Origin: Colimorpha sp045576855
Lineage (GTDB): Bacteria; Bacteroidota; Bacteroidia; Bacteroidales; P3
Reading direction: 5' to 3'
Length of the DNA stretch: 64,000 bases
Assembly: GCA_045576855.1 (NCBI GenBank)
Contig: JAZNHG010000021.1
Location: 21,474-85,473, forward strand
Shown here: positions 1-7,559 of the stretch, in pieces
How the letters are laid out: every line of letters starts with the position of its first letter
Numbering within the stretch: position 1 is the stretch's first letter
Notes under the pieces: generated by a model
The model's database searches: none
Seen by the model: the letters and a program-made list of their open reading frames with translations, nothing else
What the model was told of the DNA's origin: nothing
Made by a program: the position numbers and the translations under genes

Positions 1-421
1 GGGCCGACGCATTGCGGTCGAAGCTCACCGTCAGCACGTTATGCTCGTCGATGGACGGCGCGCCGAATATCACCGGCGCCACCGACCCCTCGCTCAGCGA
101 GAGGTTCGCCCAATCCACACGGAACTCGCCCTCTTGCAGCGAGAAGCAGGGCTGGTTGATGGAGACGAAGGCGTTGTAGGCCGTCATGCCGTGGGCTCTG
201 GCTATGGACGTAAAGCCCTGGCACACAGCCCAGCGCATGGCGGCAGCCAGCTGCACCTCGGCCTTGAAGAGGTTGCGCCGCGCCTGCTGCGCCGCGGTGC
301 GCGGGTTGCGGATATACTGCGGACGGCTCCGCATACACCATTTGCCGTTCCATTGATAGCCCACCACGGTGCCCAGCCGTCCGCTGAAGCCACCCAGGAT
401 GCCTTGTGTCGTTGTTGCCAT
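1..421 (-). CDS. DUF6266 family protein, 3' end beyond the window
   Basis: The minus strand reads open from an ATG at 421 to the window edge (140 codons, no stop). The product starts MATTTQGILGGFSGRLGTVV, followed by a GYQWNGKWCMRSRP segment and an Arg/Gln-rich NPRTAAQQARRNLF stretch. This start is typical of the DUF6266 family, small proteins common in Bacteroidales whose role is unknown to me. No signal peptide or membrane segment is visible. The gene lies divergent to the glycosyltransferase at 1022. The family call is from memory of its N-terminal pattern; the missing C-terminus prevents a length check. Confidence 0.75.
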   Translation of the reverse strand, partial: MATTTQGILGGFSGRLGTVVGYQWNGKWCMRSRPQYIRNPRTAAQQARRNLFKAEVQLAAAMRWAVCQGFTSIARAHGMTAYNAFVSINQPCFSLQEGEFRVDWANLSLSEGSVAPVIFGAPSIDEHNVLTVSFDRNASA

Positions 422-459
422 AGTTGGTTGGTTTTGGTTGATTGACTGTTTTTTCGGTG

Positions 460-504
460 GATTATAGGCCCTATAAGGCTTATCGGCCCCATAGGTCTTA
501 TCGG
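460..504. repeat. 9-bp tandem array, TATAGG type, intergenic
   Basis: Five consecutive degenerate 9-bp units read gattatagg, ccctataag, gcttatcgg, ccccatagg and tcttatcgg. The same kind of unit occurs inside hemW (37040-37084) and at the start of the DUF4105 gene (49821-49865). Here it sits about 40 bp upstream of the DUF6266 start codon. Confidence 0.7.
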
Positions 505-640
505 AATTCCCTGCCCGACGGGGCCTGCCGCAGTCCTGCCTCCACGCCGCATCACCCTCACCCACAGCCACTTTACAAGCCCTTTGCGAACTGGATTCCA
601 CCTCTTTTCCACTATCTATAACGTACTTTTCGCCTACTTA

Positions 641-735
641 TTGCCTACTGAAGTAAGATTTCTGTAGGCGAAAGGTAGAGGAATAGTAGGAGATGAGTAG
701 GAGATGGTGGCTGGGGGACCTCAGGCTGAGGGGTT
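641..735. repeat. Dispersed 11-bp-unit element, copy 1
   Basis: Units of about 11 bp of the type gtaggagatga lead into the block ggtggctgggggacctca. Related blocks occur at 22041, 39199 and 48451, always in a long intergenic region next to a gene start. This copy is the most degenerate and is closest to the one at 39199. Confidence 0.6.
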
Positions 736-789
736 TGCAAGGGGTGGTTGCCGCGTGAAAGGCGGCCGGGCGGCCGGAACGAAAGCGGC

Positions 790-917
790 GGTGCGGCGAC
801 AGTGCGACGACAGTGCGGCGACGGTGCGGCGACGGTGCGGCGACGGTGCGGCGACGGTGCGGCGGCGGTGCGGCGGCGGTGCGGCGGCGGTGCGGCGACG
901 GTGCGGCGACGGTGCGG
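790..917. repeat. GC-rich 11-bp minisatellite
   Basis: About eleven units of 11 bp, consensus tgcggcgacgg with a tgcggcggcgg variant in the middle, end about 70 bp upstream of the glycosyltransferase promoter. Because 11 is not a multiple of 3, the array reads open in several frames with an 11-residue protein period. This creates false N-terminal extensions of the two downstream genes. Confidence 0.85.
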
Positions 918-989
918 GTGCCGGCGCCCGAATGGTGGCGCGACGGCGGCGCGATGCAATCTTTTTTTCACCATGTCCGGGAAATTGTG

Positions 990-997
990 TATCTTTG
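990..997 (+). promoter_or_regulatory. TAnnTTTG promoter box for the glycosyltransferase
   Basis: TATCTTTG lies 24 nt before the start codon at 1022 and matches the Bacteroidota -7 box. The 18 nt upstream (catgtccgggaaattgtg) are nearly identical to those upstream of the ybaN box at 46947 and similar to those of dnaG. Confidence 0.75.
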
Positions 998-1021
998 CAC
1001 CGTTTTTTTCAATCAAAGGAG

Positions 1022-1825
1022 ATGACCGACAAAGGACAGAAACATATATCGGGAATAGTGACCACGCTGAACGAGGAGCGCAACATAGCGGCCTGCGTGG
1101 AGTCGCTGCTGCAGGTGTGCGACGAGGTGGTGGTGGTGGATTCGTGCAGCACGGACCGCACGGTCGAGGTGGCCCGGCAGGCCGGCGCCAGCGTCTACAC
1201 CCAACCCTACCTCGGCGACGGCATACAGAAGAACGTGGCGCTGCAGTATGTGCGCAATCTGTGGGTACTCAGCATCGACGCCGACGAGCGCCTGACTCCC
1301 GAACTGGTAGAGCGTATCCGCGCCACCGACTTCGACACCACCCCCTACGACGGGTTCGCCCTGCGCCGCCGCAACTATGTGGGCAGCCGCTGGGTGAAAT
1401 CCTGCGGCTGGTATCCCGACTATCTCGTGCGACTCTACCGCCACGACCGCCTGCGCTTCCCCGAGGTGCGCCAACACGCCACCGTCGACACCTGCAACAC
1501 CCAACGCTGGCGCGCCGACCTCGTCCACTATCGCTACCGCAACCTGGGCGAACTCTTCGCCAAACCGGGTCGCAACTACAGCACACGCGGCGCCAAGATT
1601 CTCTACCTCAAGGGCAAACGCGCCCACTGGTGGACGCCGCTCTGGCACGGATGCTCGGCTTTTGTGATGAACTATTTCTTCCGCGGCGGCATCTGCGGCG
1701 GCCTCGACGGGCTGACGCTCGCCAAATCCATCGCGCTCAACAGCTACCTCAAATACGCCAAACTACTCGAATACCAACGCGACCCGCAGGTGCGCGAGGC
1801 CGAAGACTTCGACAAAGTATGGTGA
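1022..1825 (+). CDS. Family 2 glycosyltransferase, WaaE/KdtX-like
   Basis: The 267-residue product starts at ATG 1022, preceded by a good ribosome site (aaaggag at 1014-1020) and a promoter box at 990. It has the GT2 nucleotide-sugar fold: IVTTLNEERNI near residues 12-22, VVVVDSCSTDRT, and the DxD metal/sugar-nucleotide motif in SIDADERL near residue 84. The C-terminal amphipathic part ending LNSYLKYAKLLEYQ resembles lipopolysaccharide core glucosyltransferases of the WaaE/KdtX group, so it probably adds a sugar to LPS or another envelope glycan on the inner face of the membrane. Longer open frames upstream run through the 11-bp minisatellite and are rejected. Its stop overlaps the next start by 7 bp. 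Confidence 0.85.
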   Translation: MTDKGQKHISGIVTTLNEERNIAACVESLLQVCDEVVVVDSCSTDRTVEVARQAGASVYTQPYLGDGIQKNVALQYVRNLWVLSIDADERLTPELVERIRATDFDTTPYDGFALRRRNYVGSRWVKSCGWYPDYLVRLYRHDRLRFPEVRQHATVDTCNTQRWRADLVHYRYRNLGELFAKPGRNYSTRGAKILYLKGKRAHWWTPLWHGCSAFVMNYFFRGGICGGLDGLTLAKSIALNSYLKYAKLLEYQRDPQVREAEDFDKVW

Positions 1826-2955
1826 CCGCACCACGCTATACGATACGCCCCACCCGCGAGGCCGACACCGGGGCTGTGATGGCCATGTACGACCACTCGC
1901 GCCGGCTGATGCGTGCCGACGGCAACACCACCCAGTGGGTGGGCTACCCCACCCTCGACCAGCTGCGCCTCGACATGCAGCGCGGCACGTCCTATGTGAT
2001 TGTGGATGCCGACAGCACACTGGGCACCTTCGCCCTGGTGCCCGGAGCGGAACCCACCTACGGCTACATAGAACACGGCCGCTGGATAGACGACACCACC
2101 CCCTATGCCACCCTGCACCGCCTGGCCAAACGCGAAGACACCGCCGGCATAGCCGATGCCGCCTTCGCATATGCCCAGCAGCGCTACCCACACCTGCGTA
2201 TCGACACCCACGAGACCAACCATGCCATGCGCCATCTGGTCGGCCGGAGCGGATTTGTGGAGTGCGGCACCGTGTATATGGGCGACGGCACGCCGCGTCT
2301 GGCCTACGAATGGTGGCGCTGGGACACGGTGCCGGCCGGTCTGCGCCGCTGGGTGGAGAGCGAGGTGCTGCCACGCTATGCCCGCTTCGACGCCGCCCAC
2401 CGCGAGGACCACGCACGCCGCGTGATAGCGCGCGCCATGTGCATGCAAGCAGCCCCGACGGTCTACACCGCCGCCGCCATGCACGACCTGGGCCTGGCCG
2501 AAGGGCGCGAACAGCACCATCTGGCCTCGGGACGCATCATACGCAACTGCAGCCAACTGCGCCAATGGTTCACCGAAGAGGAAATAGAACTGATAGCCCA
2601 AGCCGCCGAAGACCACCGCGCCTCGGCCACCACGCCGCCACGCTCCGCACTGGGATGCATCATCGCCGAGGCCGACCGCGACGTGGAACCCGAACGCATC
2701 GTGCGCCGCACCGTGGAATACGGCCTCAGCCACTATCCCCAGCTGGACCGCGAGGGCCACTGGCAGCGCACGCTGGACCACCTGCACGAGAAGTATGCCG
2801 CCGGCGGCTACATACAGCTGTGGCTCGCCGACAGCCCCAATGCGGCCCCACTCGCCGAACTCCGCACCCTGATAGACGACACACCCCGCCTGCGCCACCT
2901 CTTCGACCACCTCTTCAACACCCTATCCCCCAACCCTTTAAACCTTAAACCTTAA
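1819..2955 (+). CDS. GNAT acetyltransferase fused to an HD domain
   Basis: The ATG at 1819 overlaps the end of the glycosyltransferase by 7 bp, implying coupled translation. Residues 1 to about 170 look like a GNAT acetyltransferase (YTIRPTREADTGAVMAMYDHS at the start, then ANHAMRHLVGRSGFVECG-like acetyl-CoA region). Residues about 175-310 look like an HD phosphohydrolase, with HREDH near 194 and the metal motif MHD near 221. The two activities are usually separate proteins, so the fusion is notable; the substrates are unknown. The last residues (PLNLKP) and the stop codon are encoded by a TTAAACC heptamer array, so the natural C-terminus may have been replaced. Confidence 0.75.
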   Translation: MVTAPRYTIRPTREADTGAVMAMYDHSRRLMRADGNTTQWVGYPTLDQLRLDMQRGTSYVIVDADSTLGTFALVPGAEPTYGYIEHGRWIDDTTPYATLHRLAKREDTAGIADAAFAYAQQRYPHLRIDTHETNHAMRHLVGRSGFVECGTVYMGDGTPRLAYEWWRWDTVPAGLRRWVESEVLPRYARFDAAHREDHARRVIARAMCMQAAPTVYTAAAMHDLGLAEGREQHHLASGRIIRNCSQLRQWFTEEEIELIAQAAEDHRASATTPPRSALGCIIAEADRDVEPERIVRRTVEYGLSHYPQLDREGHWQRTLDHLHEKYAAGGYIQLWLADSPNAAPLAELRTLIDDTPRLRHLFDHLFNTLSPNPLNLKP

Positions 2956-2972
2956 ACCTTAAACCTTAAACC
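2938..2972 (+). repeat. Heptamer array (TTAAACC) at a gene end
   Basis: Nearly five perfect TTAAACC units cover the last codons and stop of the GNAT-HD gene and run to the next gene's ribosome site. Each unit contains TAA, and 7 bp steps place it in every frame within 21 bp. Confidence 0.9.
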
Positions 2973-2976
2973 AAAA

Positions 2977-3468
2977 ATGAATACCGTATTGATTATCCTA
3001 GCCTTCGTCTGCCTGCTGGTCAGCATTGTAGCCGTATTCACCCCCTTTCCGCCGGCGGTGCCGGTAGCGTGGGTGGGCCTGCTGCTCGCCCGGCTCGGCG
3101 GCGTGGACGAAATCACAACCTCGTGGCTCATCTGGAGCGCCGTCATCGGCGTGGTGCTCATGGTGCTCGACTACATCTTCCCGCTACTGACCACCAAGCA
3201 GTTCGGCGGCTCGAAGTGGGGCGTCTGGGGCTGCACCATCGGACTGCTGCTGGGCATCATAGGACTGCCCTTCGGCCCCGGCGGACTGGTGGGCGTCTTC
3301 TTCTGGCCCTTCGTCGGCGCACTGGTGGGCGAATACCTGAAGCAACGGCAGATGCGCCCCGCGCTGCGTGCTGCCTGGGGCTCGTTTCTGGGCATGATGG
3401 CCGGCATCGTGGTCAAAGTGATTTACTGCATCATACTCCTCGTCCACCTGACGATATCAATACTCTGA
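2977..3468 (+). CDS. DUF456 family membrane protein
   Basis: The 163-residue protein is almost entirely hydrophobic, with about four to five membrane segments: residues 1-20, 23-40, 52-72 (WLIWSAVIGVVLMVLDYIF), 80-115 and 135-160. The glycine-rich centre GLLLGIIGLPFGPGGLVGVF is the DUF456 signature. The family lies in the inner membrane and its function is unknown. The gene follows the GNAT-HD gene after 21 bp of heptamer repeat and is probably co-transcribed with it. Confidence 0.85.
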   Translation: MNTVLIILAFVCLLVSIVAVFTPFPPAVPVAWVGLLLARLGGVDEITTSWLIWSAVIGVVLMVLDYIFPLLTTKQFGGSKWGVWGCTIGLLLGIIGLPFGPGGLVGVFFWPFVGALVGEYLKQRQMRPALRAAWGSFLGMMAGIVVKVIYCIILLVHLTISIL

Positions 3469-3494
3469 CACCGCTTCAGAGTCCGGCGTTCCGC

Positions 3495-3564
3495 CATTCA
3501 TCATTCACCACTCATCATTCCTCACTCACCATTCATCATTCACCATTCATCATTCATCATTCCA
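3495..3564 (-). repeat. Heptamer array (CATTCAT type) supplying the apt stop
   Basis: Ten degenerate 7-bp units (cattcat, cattcac, cactcat and so on) separate the convergent DUF456 and apt genes. On the minus strand the units read ATGAATG and carry TGA; the apt stop codon at 3557-3559 lies inside the array. Confidence 0.9.
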
Positions 3565-4129
3565 CCCCCTCGAGACTCATCAACGCATGCACGGGTGCGA
3601 TGCCTTCCAGCAGGCGCCGGCCGCCGAGGGCGGGCAGTTCGACCAGGAAGATGAATTCTTTGATGCGGATACGGCGTCCGCCGATGGACTGTTGCTGCAA
3701 CGAGCGGACTATGCCGTCCACAGTGCCGCCGGTGGCCAGCAGGTCGTCGAGCAGGGTGATGTCGATATACTCGCCATTGGGCACGCAGGCGGCAAAGTCG
3801 CTCAGGCGGTAGAAGAGTTCATCGCTCCCATATTCCTTCTCTATTGCCACCCGCACCAAGTCGCCCTCGGCATGGGGCAGCTTGCCCTTTTTGCGGAAGG
3901 GCACGAGGGTCTGCACCCGGTCGCTCACCGACAGCAGCGGCGCGCCGAACAGAAAGCCGCGGGCCTCGACGGTAGCCACATTGGGGGACGTCGAGAGACG
4001 GTCTATCTCGTGCACCGCCTGGCAGAAGGCTTGCTTCTCGTGCAGGAAGGGCAACACGTCGATAAAATCAATCCCAGGCTTGGGAAAATCGGGATAGTGT
4101 TTGATGACTTCTTCGAACATATCGGTCAA
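3557..4129 (-). CDS. apt: Adenine phosphoribosyltransferase
   Basis: The 190-residue protein converts adenine and PRPP to AMP in the cytoplasmic purine salvage pathway. It shows the APRT signature DFPKPGIDFIDVLPFL near residue 14, EARGFLFGAPL near 56, VPFRKKGKLP, and the PRPP-binding loop ITLLDDLLATGGT around residues 123-135. The length is close to the usual 170-180, with about ten extra residues at the end. The stop codon falls in a heptamer array, so the final residues may be repeat-derived. Confidence 0.93.
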   Translation of the reverse strand: MTDMFEEVIKHYPDFPKPGIDFIDVLPFLHEKQAFCQAVHEIDRLSTSPNVATVEARGFLFGAPLLSVSDRVQTLVPFRKKGKLPHAEGDLVRVAIEKEYGSDELFYRLSDFAACVPNGEYIDITLLDDLLATGGTVDGIVRSLQQQSIGGRRIRIKEFIFLVELPALGGRRLLEGIAPVHALMSLEGVE

Positions 4130-4164
4130 TAGTTTTGGTTCATAAAATTATAAAGCAACTCCTG

Positions 4165-5514
4165 CTACAGCGCCCAGACGACAAGTCCGCCGCAGATAAT
4201 CAGACCGCTCACCAGCAGGTCGATGAGGCAGTAGCCCATGATGTCTTTGGCACTGAGGCGCGCGATGGCAAGCGCCGGCAGGGCCCAGAAGGGCTGTATG
4301 AGGTTGGTCCAGGCGTCGCCCCAGGCGATGGCGATGCCCGTCAGGCCCGGATCCACCCCTAGGTCGGCCCCCGCAGTGAACATGATAGGCGCCTGTATGG
4401 CCCAGTGGCCACCGCCGCTGGGGACGAACAGATTGAGCACCGCGGCACAGAGGAAGGTGAGCAGCGGATAGGTGGTCGGCGAACTGATGCGGATACAGGC
4501 GTCGGCCAGCACCGTGCCCATGCAGATGCCACTGGCGCCCACGCCGGTGATGATGCCCATGATGCCGGCATAGAAGGGGAATTGCAGTATGATGCCGCTG
4601 GCGCCGCCGGCCGCCTTGCCGAAGGCACGCACATAAGCCACGGGCGTACCGTGCAGCAGCAGTCCCGCCGCCAGGAATATCATGATGACGGTGCCGAGGT
4701 CGAGTGTGGCCCCGCGGAAGGCCAGTTTCAGCACCAGATAGGCCACCAGCAGCAAGGCTATCAGCCACGAGAGCACCGGACTCTGCTCCAGGCGCTTAGC
4801 CGGAGTGCGCTCGCCCGCCGGGGCAGACGCCGCCGAAGGAGCTGCATCGTCCGACAGCAGGGCCGGGTCTACAATGAAAGCGCCCTGTTTGGGGTGCATC
4901 AGCGTGTTGGCCACCGTGATGCCCACCGTCACGAGTAGCACTATCACCAAGTTGTGCAGGTCGAGTATGGTGCGGCCTACCGATACCGGAGCAGTCAGAG
5001 CCCCATTGGTAGCGGTGACCAGAGCCTCGCCGGGAGTGGCCATCGTGAGCGGTATGGAGCCCGAGAGGCCGGCATGCCACACCACAAAGCCACTATAGGC
5101 CGAGGCGATAAGCAGACGATAGTCGACACCCTGCATCTGTCGGGCCACGGCCTTGGCCAGCACCACACCCACGATGAGGCCGAAGCCCCAGTTGAGCCAG
5201 CAGGCCAGCGCCGAGACGGCGGTGACAAGCGCTATGGCTGCCGCGGGAGTGCGGGGTATCCGCGCCAGCGCATTCACCCCACGGCTCACCGCCGGGGCCG
5301 AGGCCAGCGTGCTGCCGCAGACAAGCACCAGTGCCATCTGCATGGCAAAGGCCAACAGGTTCCACACACCACCACCCCAGTGTTCCACCACCTCGAGCGG
5401 CGTCTGGTGGCAGATGGGCATTGCCAACAATGCAGCCACCAAAGTAAGCATGATAGCGAATACAAACGGTTCGGGCAACCAACGTTGCACCAGTCGGACA
5501 CAGAATTTTATCAT
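4165..5514 (-). CDS. Short-chain fatty acid transporter, AtoE family
   Basis: The 449-residue polytopic protein has about eleven hydrophobic segments. It begins with the AtoE-like FCVRLVQRWLPEPFVFAIML and later has CWLNWGFGLIVGVVLAKA and VPSGGGHWAIQAPI, motifs of the TIGR00366/AtoE family of short-chain fatty acid permeases. It should act in the inner membrane on acetoacetate or other short acids. It lies 24 bp downstream of the alkaline phosphatase gene and 35 bp upstream of apt, all on the minus strand, so the three may form one transcript. Substrate is inferred from family only. Confidence 0.87.
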   Translation of the reverse strand: MIKFCVRLVQRWLPEPFVFAIMLTLVAALLAMPICHQTPLEVVEHWGGGVWNLLAFAMQMALVLVCGSTLASAPAVSRGVNALARIPRTPAAAIALVTAVSALACWLNWGFGLIVGVVLAKAVARQMQGVDYRLLIASAYSGFVVWHAGLSGSIPLTMATPGEALVTATNGALTAPVSVGRTILDLHNLVIVLLVTVGITVANTLMHPKQGAFIVDPALLSDDAAPSAASAPAGERTPAKRLEQSPVLSWLIALLLVAYLVLKLAFRGATLDLGTVIMIFLAAGLLLHGTPVAYVRAFGKAAGGASGIILQFPFYAGIMGIITGVGASGICMGTVLADACIRISSPTTYPLLTFLCAAVLNLFVPSGGGHWAIQAPIMFTAGADLGVDPGLTGIAIAWGDAWTNLIQPFWALPALAIARLSAKDIMGYCLIDLLVSGLIICGGLVVWAL

Positions 5515-5538
5515 ATCGGGAGCGAGCGAAGGAGTGTG

Positions 5539-6609
5539 TTACCAGTTCATCAGTTGGCGAATCTTGCGCGGAATATCGGTGTTTTGCTGAATGCCGCTGA
5601 ATATTTCGGCGCCAGGGCCATATGCGAAGACGGGCACCATGCACCCCGTGTGGCTGCCCCAGAGGTAGCGCACATCGTTGGTGCCGGCCTCGATATCGCC
5701 GTCGGGCAGCGTGAGACCACCCGTCTCATGGTCGGCAGTGACCACCACAAGCGTGTGTCCGTCGCGCTCGGCATAGTCGAGCACAGCATGCAGCATAAGC
5801 TCGAAATCAGCCAACTCGGCACGCATATAGGCCGAATCGTTGTTGTGGCAGGCCCAGTCTATCTGAGAGCCCTCGATCAGCATAGCATAGCCCTTGCGGC
5901 TGCGCTCCAGCAACTGGATGGCCTTCATAGCACCACGCCGCAGCATGTCGCCGCGTGCAGGGGCCGGGTCGGGGTCACCGTCGTAGGGTAAAGCCACCAC
6001 TCGCTGCCCCTCGAAAGCAAGCAGCGAGTCCAGCGAACGCGTCAACGTATAACCGCGGTCGAGCAACGTATCCAGGGGAGCCAGGCCGTCGTGGCGGTTC
6101 TCCGGCAGGAAATACTTGTAGCCACCGCCCACCATGACGCTATGGGCACACTGGGCCATCTGCATGCTCAGCGTGTCGTACATTTTGCGATAGGGCACAT
6201 GGCCGTAGGTAGAGGCCGGAGTGGCGTCGAGCACATCGCTCGTCACCACAAAGCCCGTCGCCATGCCCGCCTCGGCGGCATCGTCGAATATGGTGCGGTG
6301 GCGGGTAGAATCGGGCGCCCAGTTCACATGGTAGTTCTCCACCTTCTGACCCGTGGTCAGCGCTGTGCCGCCGGCCGACGAATCGGTGCGGTACTTATCG
6401 AGCGAATAGGTGCGCGAGAATCCGGTCACCGGAAAGCGTAGGAAGGCCGAATTGTCGGCCCGCTCGGCCACCACCGAAGCATAGACCTGCGGCACACCCA
6501 TGCCGTCGCCTACGATTAGGATAATATTTCGGGGAGCCTGCTCCTTGCAGGCACAGCCGGCCAACAACAGCGTACCAGCCGTCAAAAGCGAATAAATCAG
6601 TCGTTTCAT
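5539..6609 (-). CDS. Alkaline phosphatase, lipoprotein-like
   Basis: The start at 6609 is chosen over an upstream in-frame start because it gives a lipoprotein signal MKRLIYSLLTAGTLLLAGC with lipidation Cys near residue 19. The mature 356-residue chain is a PhoA-type metal-dependent phosphomonoesterase: metal-binding VGDGMG, catalytic Ser in TDSSAGGTA, EGSQIDWACHNND, the metal motif TADHETGG, and a late GSHTG histidine. It should release phosphate from organic esters in the periplasm. A minus-strand TATCTTTG box lies at 6637-6644. Confidence 0.9.
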   Translation of the reverse strand: MKRLIYSLLTAGTLLLAGCACKEQAPRNIILIVGDGMGVPQVYASVVAERADNSAFLRFPVTGFSRTYSLDKYRTDSSAGGTALTTGQKVENYHVNWAPDSTRHRTIFDDAAEAGMATGFVVTSDVLDATPASTYGHVPYRKMYDTLSMQMAQCAHSVMVGGGYKYFLPENRHDGLAPLDTLLDRGYTLTRSLDSLLAFEGQRVVALPYDGDPDPAPARGDMLRRGAMKAIQLLERSRKGYAMLIEGSQIDWACHNNDSAYMRAELADFELMLHAVLDYAERDGHTLVVVTADHETGGLTLPDGDIEAGTNDVRYLWGSHTGCMVPVFAYGPGAEIFSGIQQNTDIPRKIRQLMNW

Positions 6610-6636
6610 CACTATTCTATTAATACAAAACAATTG

Positions 6637-6644
6637 CAAAGATA
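6637..6644 (-). promoter_or_regulatory. TAnnTTTG promoter box for alkaline phosphatase
   Basis: The plus strand reads caaagata, giving TATCTTTG on the minus strand, 28 nt before the start codon at 6609. It is divergent to the box at 6675. Confidence 0.7.
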
Positions 6645-6674
6645 AGAAAAAAAATGGTATGTTGTTTTTTTTTT

Positions 6675-6682
6675 GTAATTTT
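6675..6682 (+). promoter_or_regulatory. TAnnTTTG promoter box for the LuxR-type regulator
   Basis: TAATTTTG ends only 5 nt before the ATG at 6688. A transcript from this box would be leaderless for that ATG, or would have a leader of about 27 nt if translation starts at the ATG at 6715. Confidence 0.65.
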
Positions 6683-6687
6683 GCCGC

Positions 6688-7533
6688 ATGAAACGGACTG
6701 TATTCACCGGCCGGATGAAGATGGCCGACATGATAGCATCTAACTACGACCTAATCCTTATGCTGCCTAGGTTTGGTGTGCCTTTAGGGTTTGGCGACAA
6801 GAGTGTACGAGAAGTCTGTCGCGAGCATGGTGTGGACGAGAATTTCTTCCTTACGGTATGTAATATTTACAGTTTTGACGATTTCCAACCCGACGACGAG
6901 GAGCTGTCAAAGATAGACCACCGAATGGTGGCGGAACACCTTCGCGCTTCCCACCGTTACTATATCTATGAGCGTCTGCCCCATCTGCAACACCATCTGG
7001 ACCACATCGTGGAGCATGTGGGCGAACAGTCGGCCGGCGTGCTGAAAAAATATTTCTCCGACTACTGCCGCGAGGTGCGCGACCATGTGAGGCGCGAAGA
7101 GCGCAACCTGGAGGCCATGCTCACCGAGGGCGGTCCGACGCGCGTAAGCGACCACTACGCAAAGAGTCACGACAATATAAAGGACAAGCTGAACGACCTG
7201 ACACAAATCATATACAAATACATCCCCGGCGAGCGGCTGAACGAGGAGATGATGGAATTGGTCTTTGACATCATGCAACTCAGCCGGGACCTGGAGAAAC
7301 ATGCCACCATCGAGGAGACGCTGCTGCTGCCACCCGAAGACTACTCCCTGAGCGACCGGGAGCAAGAGGTGCTGGAATTGGTGGCCCAGGGCCTTTCGAG
7401 CAAGGAAATAGCCGAACGGCTCTGCATCGCCGTCAACACGGTGAACACCCATCGCAAGAGCATCACCCGCAAGACCGGCATCAAGAGTGTGGCCGGTCTG
7501 GCTGTATATGCCATGTTGAAAAAACAAGGCTGA
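6688..7533 (+). CDS. Hemerythrin-like/RIC domain with LuxR-type HTH
   Basis: This is a 281-residue regulator. Residues 10-60 (KMADMIASNYDLILMLPRFG) match the N-terminal domain of iron-sulfur repair proteins (RIC/ScdA), the middle (about 85-205) is a His/Glu-rich hemerythrin-like helical bundle with HHLDH, HVGEQS and HATIEE, and residues 216-278 are a LuxR/GerE helix-turn-helix (LSDREQEVLELVAQGLSSKE). A di-iron sensor of oxygen or nitric oxide controlling transcription is the likely role. It precedes an iron-sulfur polyferredoxin gene by 26 bp, a plausible target. The start could be 6715 because the promoter box is so close to 6688. Confidence 0.8.
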   Translation: MKRTVFTGRMKMADMIASNYDLILMLPRFGVPLGFGDKSVREVCREHGVDENFFLTVCNIYSFDDFQPDDEELSKIDHRMVAEHLRASHRYYIYERLPHLQHHLDHIVEHVGEQSAGVLKKYFSDYCREVRDHVRREERNLEAMLTEGGPTRVSDHYAKSHDNIKDKLNDLTQIIYKYIPGERLNEEMMELVFDIMQLSRDLEKHATIEETLLLPPEDYSLSDREQEVLELVAQGLSSKEIAERLCIAVNTVNTHRKSITRKTGIKSVAGLAVYAMLKKQG

Positions 7534-7559
7534 ACCCAAAGAAAACAAGATAAACAAAG

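Larger units (their letters stand above)
422..1021. other. 600-bp intergenic region rich in repeats
   Basis: This divergent spacer between the DUF6266 gene and the glycosyltransferase holds three repeat blocks: a 9-bp array at 460-504, an 11-bp-unit dispersed element at about 641-735, and a GC-rich 11-bp array at about 790-917. The promoter for the downstream gene lies at 990-997. Long open frames here only reflect the repeat composition and I do not call a gene. Confidence 0.7.

Noticed and set aside
704..1021. In-frame extensions of the glycosyltransferase and GNAT-HD genes upstream
   Set aside because: They consist of the 11-bp minisatellite and cross the promoter box; the start at 1022 has a good ribosome site and matches the family.
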